A stretch of DNA of 36,203 nucleotides from Myxococcaceae bacterium (GCA_019694575.1 JAIBBR010000044.1:1-36203), one strand, 5' to 3'; shown: positions 24,576-34,042, counted from the first letter of the stretch. Numbers and translations are program-made. Notes: a model not told the origin generated them from the sequence alone.

Positions 24576-25247
24576 CTACTGGCGCCCTGCACCGGCGATC
24601 TTTTGAATGTCTGCGACCTCAAGCACCTGCTTCGGCGCCCCGTCACTCACACAGTGAATCATCGCATTGGCGACTTCATGCAGCGTCATCGCCGAACCGG
24701 GGAACAGCTGCTTCCATAGCGGCCACGGCCAAAGAAGCGCCTTGATCGCCGTCTTCACGTGTTTCTGCCCAGCCACAGGCTTCATCAGCGCGGGGCGAAA
24801 ATTGAAGACAGCTTTGAACGGCAGCTTCATTAACGCGTTCTCGGTCTTGCCCTTCACCCGCGCCCACATCACCTTGCCTTGCTCAGAGCTGTCGGTTGAG
24901 CGCCCCGAGACATGCACCAGCACCATGCCTGGGTTGAGCCGCGCCAGCACCCTGGCGAAGCCCAGCGGCGTGTCGTAGGTGATTTTCGTGTAGTCAACTT
25001 CGCTCAGCCCAACCGAGCTGATGCCGGCGCAATAAAAACAGGCGTCGTAACCAGCCAGTTGTGAATCGAAAGCGTCGAGCTTCATGAAGTCGGGTACCAA
25101 CAACTCGGTCAACTTCGGGTGTTGATGACCTGCGCTCTTGCGGCTTACCGACAGCACCGCTTCGACCCGTGGGTCATTCAAGCAGTGCAGCAGCACGCCT
25201 TCACCGACCATGCCCGTCGTACCCGTGATGACAATCTTCAGCGCCAT
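24576..25247 (-). CDS. Atypical short-chain dehydrogenase/epimerase-like protein
   Basis: A 223-residue Rossmann-fold protein. The nucleotide-binding motif is ITGTTGMVGEG at residues 7-17, and SVSRKSAG follows the second strand. An atypical-SDR pattern comes next with CAGISSVG and VHVSGRSTD. The classical YxxxK active site is not evident; KGKTENAL in the position of the catalytic helix keeps a Lys but has no Tyr. This places it with NmrA-like or atypical epimerase-like proteins, which may sense NAD(P) rather than catalyse. Substrate and pathway are unknown. It lies 61 nt upstream of the HAD gene in the same direction and may be cotranscribed. Confidence 0.82.
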   Translation of the reverse strand: MALKIVITGTTGMVGEGVLLHCLNDPRVEAVLSVSRKSAGHQHPKLTELLVPDFMKLDAFDSQLAGYDACFYCAGISSVGLSEVDYTKITYDTPLGFARVLARLNPGMVLVHVSGRSTDSSEQGKVMWARVKGKTENALMKLPFKAVFNFRPALMKPVAGQKHVKTAIKALLWPWPLWKQLFPGSAMTLHEVANAMIHCVSDGAPKQVLEVADIQKIAGAGRQ

Positions 25248-25278
25248 GGGCGCGTCATACAGCGTTTGAGCGCACAGT

Positions 25279-26883
25279 TCACGCCACCGGGCGCATCGAC
25301 GGAGACGGCCGCGGGTCGGGCATCACTTCAGGGTCGAACCGCATCATTCGCTTGATGCCGTTGCGGTCCAACACCAGGCGCACCAACTGCAACGTAATGC
25401 GCTTGTGCTCGCCGTCATCGACCGCGAAACGAAACACGATGTCGACCTGGTAACTCTTGGTGCCCTTCACCTTTTCGACCGTGAAGTCTTCCATGTCGAC
25501 GTACTCGAGCGCGTATTCGGGGTCGTCCATGTCGCGCAGTAACCGATCGACATTCAAACGAATGATGTCGGTCACGCCGCTGACAATGCCACCGCCCATG
25601 TTGGGCAACATGTCTGAATCGAGCACAATCTTCTTCTGGTACCGAATGACCGACTCGGCCAGCTCGCCCTGAGAAACCGTCACAAAGTCATCGGTGCGCC
25701 GCAACCGTGAAATTTCATCAGGCACGCGGTTGTTCGCCACGTAGTCGACCTTCTCTTTGCAAATGCCGACGCGGTCATCAGTCACCGGGTCAGAGATCTT
25801 GGTCGACCGATCGTAAAGATGCCTCGACGCGTACGAAGAGAATATGCGGCGCGCACCCTCTTTGATGCGGTCTTTCATCATGTAGCCGACGACCAAGATC
25901 AAAAAGAAGTTGAGCGAAGCTTGCGGCACTTTCGCCTGCGCGAAAAAAGCCACCGCGGTCGCGAAGGCCATGGCCACGCCAGCGGCGATCGCGAACAGCA
26001 TCTCTTCCCAGTTGCGGCGGCCCGACTGGCGGCGCACTCCTAAAAAGAGAATATTCATGCAGAACTTCTTCAGAAAGCCAATGCGGTGCGTGTATTCCTC
26101 GTTGTCGCCGGTAGGCGAAATGACCGAGCGCAGCTTGTTGTCTTTGCGGTACTGCTCGTCGGCGATCACCACGTTCATCAGCTCTTTGCGCAGCGAAATG
26201 TAAATGCCGGTGCGGGGCATTTGGTCCATCTCGACCACCGTCTTGCGAAAGAACTGCTCGACCGTGAGGCTCAAATATTCATCGACCAACCGGCAAGAAG
26301 CCCGCGTGCGTTCTTGCAATGGGTATTTCTGCCCCAGCGCAGTGGTGACGGCGCGAAAGCGGCGTAAAATTTCTTGCACCGCCCGGGTAGAATTTCGCGC
26401 CAGGTGCTCGAGCTGTTGCAAATTGTGGGGGGCCACCGCACGGCCGTCGTCGGTCGCCGCGCCTCGTGCCAGCTGCGCGCAACGATCGTGCATGCCGCGC
26501 GAGAACCGGCGCAACGCACCACGCACCACGCACGAGAGCATTTTCGCGTCGTACACCACTTCTGACTCAGGGCCGAGCAACCCCAGCTGCAGCCGCTCTT
26601 CGAGTTGCACCAGGGGCGAGTGTGTACCCGCGAGAATGTCGTCGAACGACAACACCGGCGTTTTCAAGCGCACATAGTTGTGCAGGTCGGCATAAAAGCT
26701 CTCGCGCGGCCAGGTGTGGTTGTCGATGTTCAAGTTCGCCGGCAGAAACAACCACGCATCGACGTAATACTCACTCGACGGGTCTGTGCCTGACGGTTGG
26801 TACTCGAGCTTCAGCTCGAACTGTTTTCGATCGTGAATGTCGAGCCGGTTCTCGAGAAGCGGCTGCGGTTGAATGACGCGCAC
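25279..26883 (-). CDS. Large unrecognised membrane protein
   Basis: A 534-residue protein of no family that I recognise. Residues 1 to about 275 are soluble and mixed helical and strand, with LEYQPSG, VDAWLFLPANLNI and many Arg/Glu pairs. Two close hydrophobic helices follow (LFAIAAGVAMAFATAVAFFA and LNFFLILVVGYMMK, about 285-340) with a short loop. The rest (about 345-534) is soluble again, with TDDRVGICKEKV and YVDMEDFTVEKVKGTKSYQV. Both large domains should face the same side, probably the cytoplasm. The start is a GTG at 26883. It diverges from the MFS transporter gene. No catalytic motif is evident, and a scaffold or sensor role is only a guess. Confidence 0.75.
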   Translation of the reverse strand: MRVIQPQPLLENRLDIHDRKQFELKLEYQPSGTDPSSEYYVDAWLFLPANLNIDNHTWPRESFYADLHNYVRLKTPVLSFDDILAGTHSPLVQLEERLQLGLLGPESEVVYDAKMLSCVVRGALRRFSRGMHDRCAQLARGAATDDGRAVAPHNLQQLEHLARNSTRAVQEILRRFRAVTTALGQKYPLQERTRASCRLVDEYLSLTVEQFFRKTVVEMDQMPRTGIYISLRKELMNVVIADEQYRKDNKLRSVISPTGDNEEYTHRIGFLKKFCMNILFLGVRRQSGRRNWEEMLFAIAAGVAMAFATAVAFFAQAKVPQASLNFFLILVVGYMMKDRIKEGARRIFSSYASRHLYDRSTKISDPVTDDRVGICKEKVDYVANNRVPDEISRLRRTDDFVTVSQGELAESVIRYQKKIVLDSDMLPNMGGGIVSGVTDIIRLNVDRLLRDMDDPEYALEYVDMEDFTVEKVKGTKSYQVDIVFRFAVDDGEHKRITLQLVRLVLDRNGIKRMMRFDPEVMPDPRPSPSMRPVA

Positions 26884-26986
26884 GGACCATTCAATTTAGC
26901 CACAAGCCACCCACTTCGCATCTTTACCCACTTGCTGATTGAGCAGGCTTGGCGGGGCGAAACCGTTGGGGTAGGCGTGGGCCACT

Positions 26987-28405
26987 TTGAGCCAATTTCT
27001 CCCGATTCTCGTGTTGTTAGCGGCCATTGGCGTGGTGCTGTGGCGCCTGCCCCAGGTCGATGTGGGGCATTCTGCGGCGTACAAGCGCCGCCGGTTCTTG
27101 AACTGGTTCCCGTTGGGCATGACGTACGCCCTGCTCTACTTCGGTCGTTACAACCTGTCAGCGAACGCTTCAGCGCTCGACAAGCTGGGGCTGCTCACCA
27201 AAGAAGAGTACGGCAACATCGACGGTTGGGGCTCGATTCTGTACGGCGTGGCGTTCTTATTCAACGGCCCGCTTACTGACATTTTGGGCGGCCGCTTCAC
27301 GATTCTGCTCTCGGCCGGCGGCTCGGCTTTGATGAACGTGTTGATGGGGGTGGTACTGGCCCAGGCGCAGGCAGGAACGCTGACCCACGAGCAAGTGGTG
27401 CAGTACTTCACGGTGCTTTTCTGCGCAAACATGTACTTTCAAAGCTTCGGCGCGGTGTCGATCGTCAAGGTCAACGCGCCCTGGTTTCATGTACGAGAGC
27501 GCGGCGTGCTGGGCGGGGTGTTCGGCATTTTGATTTCGCTCGGCCTCTACTTCGCGTACGACTTGAGCCGGCTGGTTTTCAAAGAATCAGGGCCGAGCTG
27601 GGCCTTCTATGTGCCGGCGCTGGTGCTCGCGAACTTCTTCGTCATCGACTTCTTCTTGGTGCGCGACAGCCCAAACAAAGCGGGCTTCAAAGACTTCGAC
27701 ACCGGCGATGCGTCGAGTGGTACCGAAGCCATGCCGCTCATAAACGTGGTGGTGCGCATGATGAGCCAGAAGGTGATCTGGGTGATCGTCGCGATCGAAT
27801 TCTGCAGCGGTTTTCTGCGCAACGCGGTGATGAAGTGGTACCTGATTTACGCCGACAAAATCGGCATCAAGGCGACCCCGGGCCAAGACATTGCCTTTGG
27901 CGACCCCGCGTGGATCTCAGCCAACTGGGGCGTGATTCTGGCTGTGGCCGGCATTACCGGAGGCGTGTTTGCCGGCTTCATTTCTGATCACGTCTTTCAC
28001 TCGCGGCGCGGCCCCGTCGCGACAGTGCTCTACGCGGGCATGCTGCTGGGAGCCGTGGGCGCGTACCTGGGCCTGGGCACCGCACTCACCGGCTGGTCTG
28101 TCGTGTTCATGTCGCTCTGCGTGATTGGAGTGCACGGCATGCTTTCGGGCACCGCTTCGGCCGACTTCGGAGGCAAGCGCGCCGCGGGAACTGCGACGGG
28201 CATCATCGACGGCTTCGTGTACCTCGGCACCGGGGCCCAAGCGTTTCTTTACGCGCGCATTTTACCGAAAGACGCGCTCGCAAAAGACCCCGCCAACTGG
28301 TCGGTATGGCCACTGGCCATGCTGCCAGTGGTGGTGCTTGGGTTGCTACTCGCGCTGAATGTGTGGAACGCGCGGCCTCAAAGCAAGGCCGCGGCTGCGC
28401 ATTGA
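26987..28405 (+). CDS. MFS transporter, organophosphate:phosphate antiporter (GlpT/UhpT) type
   Basis: A 472-residue inner-membrane protein with about 12-13 hydrophobic helices. An extra N-terminal helix (FLPILVLLAAIGVVLWRL) precedes the core. The core opens NWFPLGMTYALLYFGRYNLS, whose Arg-Tyr-Asn pattern is the signature of the organophosphate antiporter branch (GlpT, UhpT, PgtP). WGSILYGVAFLFNGPLTDILGGR follows as the MFS loop 2-3 motif. The central loop (DFDTGDASSGTEAMP) divides the two bundles, and the second half carries FISDHVFHSRRGP. Members exchange glycerol-3-phosphate or sugar phosphates for phosphate; the substrate cannot be read here. The start is a TTG at 26987. Confidence 0.88.
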   Translation: MSQFLPILVLLAAIGVVLWRLPQVDVGHSAAYKRRRFLNWFPLGMTYALLYFGRYNLSANASALDKLGLLTKEEYGNIDGWGSILYGVAFLFNGPLTDILGGRFTILLSAGGSALMNVLMGVVLAQAQAGTLTHEQVVQYFTVLFCANMYFQSFGAVSIVKVNAPWFHVRERGVLGGVFGILISLGLYFAYDLSRLVFKESGPSWAFYVPALVLANFFVIDFFLVRDSPNKAGFKDFDTGDASSGTEAMPLINVVVRMMSQKVIWVIVAIEFCSGFLRNAVMKWYLIYADKIGIKATPGQDIAFGDPAWISANWGVILAVAGITGGVFAGFISDHVFHSRRGPVATVLYAGMLLGAVGAYLGLGTALTGWSVVFMSLCVIGVHGMLSGTASADFGGKRAAGTATGIIDGFVYLGTGAQAFLYARILPKDALAKDPANWSVWPLAMLPVVVLGLLLALNVWNARPQSKAAAAH

Positions 28406-28411
28406 GGCTGT

Positions 28412-28421
28412 GACAATTGTC
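28412..28421. promoter_or_regulatory. Palindrome GACAATTGTC before the peroxidase gene
   Basis: A perfect 10-bp palindrome in the 58-bp gap between the MFS and glutathione peroxidase genes, about 40 nt before the peroxidase ATG. Its position would suit an operator. It is short enough to be chance, and no -10/-35 pair was found nearby. Confidence 0.25.
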
Positions 28422-28463
28422 TAAGGCAAGCTTTCGCCCCGGGCGTTAAAAGGACACATCACC

Positions 28464-29021
28464 ATGAGAGTTTTGATGATGACCGCGCTCAGTTCGCTCT
28501 TTTCGTTTGGCTGTGCCACCGGGGGCCGCAACCCTCCTTCGACTGCCGCCACTCTGTACGAATTTCAGGTGAATTCGCTCGGAGGCGAAGCAGTGCCGCT
28601 CTCGAAATACCAAGGCCAAGTGGCGCTGGTGGTGAATACCGCTTCAAAATGCGGGAAAACGCCGCAATACGAAGGGCTGCAGGCGCTCTACGACGAAAAG
28701 AAAGACCAAGGCTTCGTCGTGCTGGGTTTTCCCTCCAATGATTTCTTCGGGCAAGAGCCCGGCACCGCGCAAGAGATTCGCTCCTTCTGCACGGCGAAAT
28801 ACCGCATCACTTTTCCCCTCTTCGAAAAAATGCACGTCAGAGGCTCAGAGCAGTCTGAGCTCTATTCATTTCTAAGCCGCGGCATCGGCGTACCCACCTG
28901 GAACTTTCACAAGTACCTGGTGGGCAAAGACGGCAAGGTGATTCGCGCTTTTAGCCCCGGCACGCAACCTGATGATCGCGAGTTGGTAGCGGCGATCGAC
29001 GCGGCACTGCAAAAGCCTTAG
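28464..29021 (+). CDS. Glutathione peroxidase-family lipoprotein
   Basis: A 185-residue thioredoxin-fold peroxidase with an N-terminal lipoprotein signal (lipobox ending SFGC near residue 17). Most bacterial homologues are cytoplasmic, so this one is probably envelope-anchored. The peroxidatic residue is Cys in NTASKCGKTPQ near residue 58, not selenocysteine. The Gln of GFPSNDFFGQEPG and the Trp-Asn of WNFHKYLV complete the catalytic tetrad. The family reduces peroxides, often with thioredoxin rather than glutathione. AAGGA upstream supports the ATG at 28464. Its stop overlaps the stop of the convergent sigma-factor gene by four bases. Confidence 0.92.
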   Translation: MRVLMMTALSSLFSFGCATGGRNPPSTAATLYEFQVNSLGGEAVPLSKYQGQVALVVNTASKCGKTPQYEGLQALYDEKKDQGFVVLGFPSNDFFGQEPGTAQEIRSFCTAKYRITFPLFEKMHVRGSEQSELYSFLSRGIGVPTWNFHKYLVGKDGKVIRAFSPGTQPDDRELVAAIDAALQKP

Positions 29022-29902
29022 GCTTTGCGCAAAATACGAGAGAGCGACACATCGAGATCGCTCTGCATCGCGTTCATCAAACTCGAGAACTCGCTCTCGC
29101 TGACCTTGAGCCGCTCGGCCAGCAACTTGCGGGTCTTCTTGAGCAAGTCTTCACGGCAGCCAGTGAGCCATCTCCAAATGGTGGTGCGGTGCGTCTGGTA
29201 AATGCGCCCAATTTCTTCGGCGCTCATGCCGTCGAGGTACTGCAGGCGCAGCAGGTTCTGATCGCGCTGCGAAAGCGACGCCATCGCCTCTTGAAAGGCA
29301 GCCTTGAATTCAGGTGCGTACTGGTTTTTCAAGTACACCACGTCGGCGTCTTCATTGACCGCCGGCGTGTCGATCATCGCTTCGTCGGGCGTGGCGACTT
29401 CAAGCTTACGAGCCCGGGCGAAGTCTTGCGTCACGCGCAACGCGGCCGCGCGCATCCAATGGAGCAACGCCCCCCGCCCCGAATAAGTAGAGATCGCCGC
29501 AGGTGCTTCAGGCTGGCGCAAAAAGAGCTTCAAGCGCAGCGCCTGCATGACATCGTCTTGCGTCATGCCGGGGGGCAAGTTGCCCTTCAACACCGCGGGC
29601 ACTTGCGGCAACACGTCGCGCTCCAACGCCTGCATCGCCACCGGGTCGCCCAGCGAGCAAGAAAAAGCGATGTACAAATCTGCGGCATGCAAACCGCTCA
29701 ACACGCTGTCTTTATTGAGCCTTCCCGCCAGGTGCTCAACAAACAGGGCGTCGTCGACGTCAAGCAAAGGCCAGCTCTGGCGGGCGCTGCCGATCAATTG
29801 CGTCAACGACGCGTCAAGCTCGGGCCCTTGGGGAAAACGGTCGTTGAGCCCCAGCGGCAATGCCCGCCCGAAGGCTTCGGTGAGGAGCGTCTGTTGCGTC
29901 AC
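29018..29902 (-). CDS. Sigma-70-like transcription factor of myxobacterial type
   Basis: About 294 residues. The C-terminal half shows sigma region 2-like sequence (ALLHWMRAAALRVTQDFARAR). Region 4 follows with LSQRDQNLLRLQYLDGMSAEEIGRIYQTHRTTIWRWL, a helix-turn-helix. The N-terminal ~120 residues (DDALFVEHLAGRLN ... GLHAADLYIAFSCSLGD) are an extra domain found with this kind of sigma factor. This fits the myxobacterial sigma family that TIGRFAM calls Sig-70_gmx1, as far as memory allows. The GTG at 29902 was taken because the frame upstream is antisense to the divergent kinase gene. The two genes are about 80 bp apart and probably share regulation. Confidence 0.85.
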   Translation of the reverse strand: MTQQTLLTEAFGRALPLGLNDRFPQGPELDASLTQLIGSARQSWPLLDVDDALFVEHLAGRLNKDSVLSGLHAADLYIAFSCSLGDPVAMQALERDVLPQVPAVLKGNLPPGMTQDDVMQALRLKLFLRQPEAPAAISTYSGRGALLHWMRAAALRVTQDFARARKLEVATPDEAMIDTPAVNEDADVVYLKNQYAPEFKAAFQEAMASLSQRDQNLLRLQYLDGMSAEEIGRIYQTHRTTIWRWLTGCREDLLKKTRKLLAERLKVSESEFSSLMNAMQSDLDVSLSRILRKA

Positions 29903-29982
29903 GTCGAAAAACCTTCTTATCCCACCCGGTGGAAAGCAACCAACGATCATCTTCGGTCGTTGCGATACATTTTGCGCCCTTC

Positions 29983-32838
29983 GTGAGCTGCCTCGACGAC
30001 AACCAGATTTCTGCCTTCGTAGGAGGCAGCCTCTCGAGCGATGCCGCGGCGTCGGTGGCTGCGCATTTAGAGACGTGCGCGGCCTGCCGGCAACTGGTGG
30101 CCGCGTTGATGCGCAGTGAGCGCCCCGACGTGACGCCTTCGCAAGCAGCGCACACCGCGCCCACGACGAACGGCCCCGCGCCATCAATTGGCAACCGCTT
30201 GGGCCGCTATGTGGTGCTCGAAACCTTGGGTTCAGGCGGCATGGGCGTGGTGTACGCGGCGTATGACCCCCTGCTCGAGCGCAAGGTGGCGGTGAAGGTG
30301 GTACGGGCCCGCGGCTCAAAAGTGGCGATGCAAGAGGTGACTGCCCGGCTTTTGCGCGAAGGCAAAATCATCGCCCGGCTCTCGCACCCCAACATCGTCA
30401 CGGTGTTCGATATGAGCGCCACTGACGATCAAGTGTTCATCGCCATGGAGCTCGTCGCCGGCGGCTCGCTCAAGCGCTGGCTCAAGGCGCAACCTCGCTC
30501 GTGGCGTGACATTCTCGACGTCTTTCTCGCCGCTGCCGAAGGCTTGGCCGCCGCGCACCGCGAAGGTCTGGTGCACCGCGATCTCAAGCCTGAAAACATT
30601 TTGCTCGGCAATGACGGCCGCGCGCGGGTGACCGACTTCGGGCTCGCCGGGTCGACCGAATCGCCCCTGCCTTTGCTGTCGACGGTGCCTTTTCTCGAGA
30701 GTCCCGGCGACGGGCGGCTGACGCGCGACGGCGCCCTGGTCGGAACACCCGCCTACATGGCGCCCGAGCAATTCGCCGGCACGGGAGCCGATGCGCTGTC
30801 TGACCAATTCAGCTTCTGTGTCTCGCTGTGGGAAGCGCTCTTTGGCACGCGCCCATTCATCACCACTGCGCAGTCAGCGAATTGGAAATGGGTGAACCCA
30901 CCCAGCACCGCCGTCGTGCCCGCGTGGGTCGAGCGCGTGTTGCGCCAAGGCTTGAGCATTGACCCAGCCGCGCGGTTTGCCGACATGTCTGCGTTGGTGA
31001 AGGCGCTCAGTACCGACCCTGATCGTCTGCGCAAACAGCGCATCGCCTTCGCATCGGGCGCGGTGGTGCTCGCCGGGTTGCTCGCCGGAGCCCTTTTTTG
31101 GGGCAGCACACGCAGCAATCGCTTGTGCACGGGAGCTCCAGCGCTGGTGGAAGCGGTGTGGAACCCGCAGGTAGCGGCGAGCTTGTCGAGCGCCTTCGCG
31201 AAGAGCGGTTTGCCACACGCCGAAGCGAACTGGGCGTTGGCGCAACGTGGGCTCGACGAATACATGCATGACTGGGCGCAGATGCACACCGAGGCGTGCA
31301 GCGCTACGCGGGTGCGCGGAGAACAATCTGACCAGATTCTCGGCCTACGCATGGGCTGCCTCGAGCGGCGCCGCCGCGAAGTGCGCGCCTTGCTCGAGGT
31401 TTTCAAGACCGCTGACGCCGAGGTGGCGTCGAAAGCGCCGTCGGCCGTCGACGCCATTGTTCCAATTGGGGTCTGCGCCGACAATGAAGCATTGGTGGCG
31501 CAGCGCCCCATGCCTGAAACGCCCGAATTGCAAACCAAAGTCGCGGTGGTCTCAGCCAAGCTCGAAGCAGCGAAAGCGCAGCTCGACACGGGCCGCTACC
31601 AAGACGCGCTAAGACAAGCGACCGAAGCAGTAACCGCCTCGAAAGCGCTGGCATACCCGCCAATGTACGCCGAAGCGCTGCTGCTCTTGGGCCGTTTGCA
31701 GGAGCACACCGGTGAGCTCAACGCGGCAGAACAGACATTGCTCGAAGCCATTTCAGCGGCTGAAGCGGGTCGCCACGACGCGGTGACCGCCGAAGCGGCG
31801 ACGCATTTGATGCTGGTGTTGGGCGCCCGGCAGACGCGTTACGGAGAAGCGCACGCCTGGGGCAAGCTCGCTTCGGGAGCGATTTCGCGGCTCGGCAACA
31901 GCCCGACTGTGCTGGCCCGGCTCTTTCAGGCCGAAGGGTTGATCGCGTACGCAGAAGGCAAGCTTGATCAGGCGATCGATTTTCACCAACGCGCGGTGGC
32001 GTTGCTCGAAAAACACGAGCCCAACAGCCTTACCTTGGCCGAGGCGCTCAACAGCTTGGGAGCGGCTTACCGGGGCGGGCGAGATTCTATACGGGCCTTG
32101 GAGGCCTACCAGCGTGCCCTGGTGATTTTCTCGAAGCGTGCCGGCGAAGGCAGTGACTTGACGGCGTCGGCGCAGAACGGTTTAGCAAACGCCTACATGC
32201 TCGAAGGGCGCTTCGACGACGCGCTGGTGCTCTACAAAATGGCGGTGGCGACGTTCGAAAAAGTGCTCGGGCCGGGGCACCCCCGCACGGTAACCACGAT
32301 CAACAACATCGGCGTCGCCTTGGCCGAGCAACGCAAGCTCGACGAAGCGCTTGAATATTTCGAGCGCGTGTTGGCGACGAGAGAGGGCCAGTCGAAGACG
32401 TCAGACAAGACCGCCGACGCGCACGCCAACGTCGGCATGTTGCTGCTCGAGCTTGGGCGTGACCATGAGGCCGAGCGTCAATTCGATGCAGCGCAAGCGA
32501 TTTTGCAGGGCCAACCGCTCGACAGCTTCAGCCGTGCTGAACCGTTGTTGGGCATGGCGAAGCTAAAGCTGAAGCGCAAGCAAGCTCAGCAGGCGATCGT
32601 TTTGCTCGAATCGGTGCTTGCTTTATGTGGCGACAAGCAGGGGTTTCGCTTCGACAACACCCGGGCACGCGCGTCATTTTTGCTGGGCTGGGCGCTATGG
32701 GAAGGGCCCCAAAAAAAGGCTGAGGGGCGCGCACTGGCGATCAAAGCCCGCGATGCCTTCGAAAGCTTCGGGCGAAAGCGATTTCATCGAGATTTGGAAG
32801 AGGTCGAACAGTGGCTTGTGGCGCACCCCGCTCTATGA
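29983..32838 (+). CDS. zf-HC2/Ser-Thr kinase/TPR multidomain protein
   Basis: About 951 residues. Residues 1-45 form a zinc-binding zf-HC2-like domain (HLETCAACRQL), the kind used by anti-sigma factors. The kinase domain (about 72-335) has GSGGMGVVY, VAVKVV, the canonical HRDLKPENILL, TDFGLAG and GTPAYMAPEQF, so it should be active. A membrane helix follows (IAFASGAVVLAGLLAGALFWG, about 352-372). The rest, probably periplasmic, has a Cys-containing segment and at least eight TPR-like repeats (about 520-940), such as EALNSLGAAYRGGRDSIRAL. This domain order is common in myxobacterial kinases. GTG at 29983 matches the usual (V/M)xCLDDN start; a GTG at 29929 would add 18 residues. It diverges from a sigma-factor gene. 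Confidence 0.9.
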   Translation: MSCLDDNQISAFVGGSLSSDAAASVAAHLETCAACRQLVAALMRSERPDVTPSQAAHTAPTTNGPAPSIGNRLGRYVVLETLGSGGMGVVYAAYDPLLERKVAVKVVRARGSKVAMQEVTARLLREGKIIARLSHPNIVTVFDMSATDDQVFIAMELVAGGSLKRWLKAQPRSWRDILDVFLAAAEGLAAAHREGLVHRDLKPENILLGNDGRARVTDFGLAGSTESPLPLLSTVPFLESPGDGRLTRDGALVGTPAYMAPEQFAGTGADALSDQFSFCVSLWEALFGTRPFITTAQSANWKWVNPPSTAVVPAWVERVLRQGLSIDPAARFADMSALVKALSTDPDRLRKQRIAFASGAVVLAGLLAGALFWGSTRSNRLCTGAPALVEAVWNPQVAASLSSAFAKSGLPHAEANWALAQRGLDEYMHDWAQMHTEACSATRVRGEQSDQILGLRMGCLERRRREVRALLEVFKTADAEVASKAPSAVDAIVPIGVCADNEALVAQRPMPETPELQTKVAVVSAKLEAAKAQLDTGRYQDALRQATEAVTASKALAYPPMYAEALLLLGRLQEHTGELNAAEQTLLEAISAAEAGRHDAVTAEAATHLMLVLGARQTRYGEAHAWGKLASGAISRLGNSPTVLARLFQAEGLIAYAEGKLDQAIDFHQRAVALLEKHEPNSLTLAEALNSLGAAYRGGRDSIRALEAYQRALVIFSKRAGEGSDLTASAQNGLANAYMLEGRFDDALVLYKMAVATFEKVLGPGHPRTVTTINNIGVALAEQRKLDEALEYFERVLATREGQSKTSDKTADAHANVGMLLLELGRDHEAERQFDAAQAILQGQPLDSFSRAEPLLGMAKLKLKRKQAQQAIVLLESVLALCGDKQGFRFDNTRARASFLLGWALWEGPQKKAEGRALAIKARDAFESFGRKRFHRDLEEVEQWLVAHPAL

Positions 32839-32851
32839 CAAACGCCCAGCC

Positions 32852-34042
32852 ATGCGTTCTTTCGTTGCCGTTGCCCTGACACTTGCTTCGTTGGCCGTCA
32901 CCGGGTGTGGCCCTCGTGGCCCGGTGTTGCCGTTGGGCGTGGTGTGCGCGCACAGCGTGAATGCTGGCTCCAGCCTGGCCTCGTTGCGCAGTGCCCTTGC
33001 AACAGCGGCCGCGGACAGCTGCGTGATCGCCGCGGCGGGTACGTACGACGGCGAAGTGACCGTGCCGGCGAGTGTGAAGCTGGTGGCTGAAGTGGGCGAC
33101 CTGGTTGAAATCAAGGGTAGCGCGTCGGCTCCCGCGGCGGTGACGCTGGGTAGCGGAGCGACTTTGGCAAACATTCAGGTGGCTTCACTCTCGCGCATCG
33201 GAGTGCTGCTCGAGGGGCGCGGCACGTTTTTGGTGAGCGTGGTGGTGACGGGCGCTCCGGGCGCCGGCGTCGTCGACTGGTGCGAAGAGGACTGCCGCGT
33301 TGAAGAATCGATGACGACGTTGATCAATGTCGAGCTGAGCGGCAACGGCGTGGGTTTGATCGCTCACACCACGCAGGTGAATATCGACGGCGGTAAAATT
33401 ATCGACAGCAAGAGCATGTCGTTGGCGTCGGGCTACGGCGTGGTAGCGAGCCATGGAGCGGTGTTGAAGATGAACGGCACGCTCGTCGAAGGCAATGAAG
33501 AGCTCGGCGTGCTGGTTGATGGTGCGCTGGGTACCGACGCGACGTTGAGCAACGTGACGGTGCGCGGGAACAAGGGCCGCGGCATTTGGGCGCAAGGGTT
33601 GCTGGGCACGATGGCTTCGCCGAAGTTGAAGCTCAGCGCTTGTACGATTGAGAGCAACCGGTTGGTGGGTTTGGGCGCACGCAGTTCGCGCGGTATTTCG
33701 GTGCAAGGCGGCACAGTCTCGAAGACGGTGATCGCGAAAGCCGCGAGCAGCGTGCCCGGAGTGCTGGTTGATGTCGGCGACGGTATTGGTCTGTTTGAAG
33801 CGTCGGGTGACGTGAAGGTCGACGCGGTGACGTTCGACAGCAACGAGCGCAGCCAGGCGTTGATCGACAGCGGTTCGACTGGCTTGGCGTTCACAATGCC
33901 GACGTTGAAGCAGCAGAACGGTCAGTTGGGCCTGGTGGTGCAGCGCACGATGGACACCGTCGTGGCGCCGATGATTTTCACCCCCATGCCGGGGCAGGAG
34001 TTGTCGGTGAGCTCGCCTACGCTCGGTTTGCCGACGCGGTAG
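32852..34042 (+). CDS. Beta-helix lipoprotein
   Basis: A 396-residue predicted lipoprotein with a lipobox ending LAVTGC near residue 19. The mature protein looks like a right-handed parallel beta-helix: repeated short strands separated by turns with Asn and Gly, such as LINVELSGNGVGLI, TLSNVTVRGNKGRGIW and KLSACTIESNRLVGLG. Similar repeats occur in pectate-lyase-like and NosD-like proteins. A carbohydrate or surface-binding function is possible, but no catalytic residues were identified. The ATG at 32852 was chosen because of the signal peptide; the frame is open further upstream inside the kinase gene. It follows the kinase stop by 13 nt and is probably cotranscribed. Confidence 0.85.
   Translation: MRSFVAVALTLASLAVTGCGPRGPVLPLGVVCAHSVNAGSSLASLRSALATAAADSCVIAAAGTYDGEVTVPASVKLVAEVGDLVEIKGSASAPAAVTLGSGATLANIQVASLSRIGVLLEGRGTFLVSVVVTGAPGAGVVDWCEEDCRVEESMTTLINVELSGNGVGLIAHTTQVNIDGGKIIDSKSMSLASGYGVVASHGAVLKMNGTLVEGNEELGVLVDGALGTDATLSNVTVRGNKGRGIWAQGLLGTMASPKLKLSACTIESNRLVGLGARSSRGISVQGGTVSKTVIAKAASSVPGVLVDVGDGIGLFEASGDVKVDAVTFDSNERSQALIDSGSTGLAFTMPTLKQQNGQLGLVVQRTMDTVVAPMIFTPMPGQELSVSSPTLGLPTR

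Noticed and set aside
32618-32851. An N-terminal extension of the beta-helix lipoprotein.
   Set aside because: It overlaps the kinase coding end in another frame and would bury the lipoprotein signal peptide.
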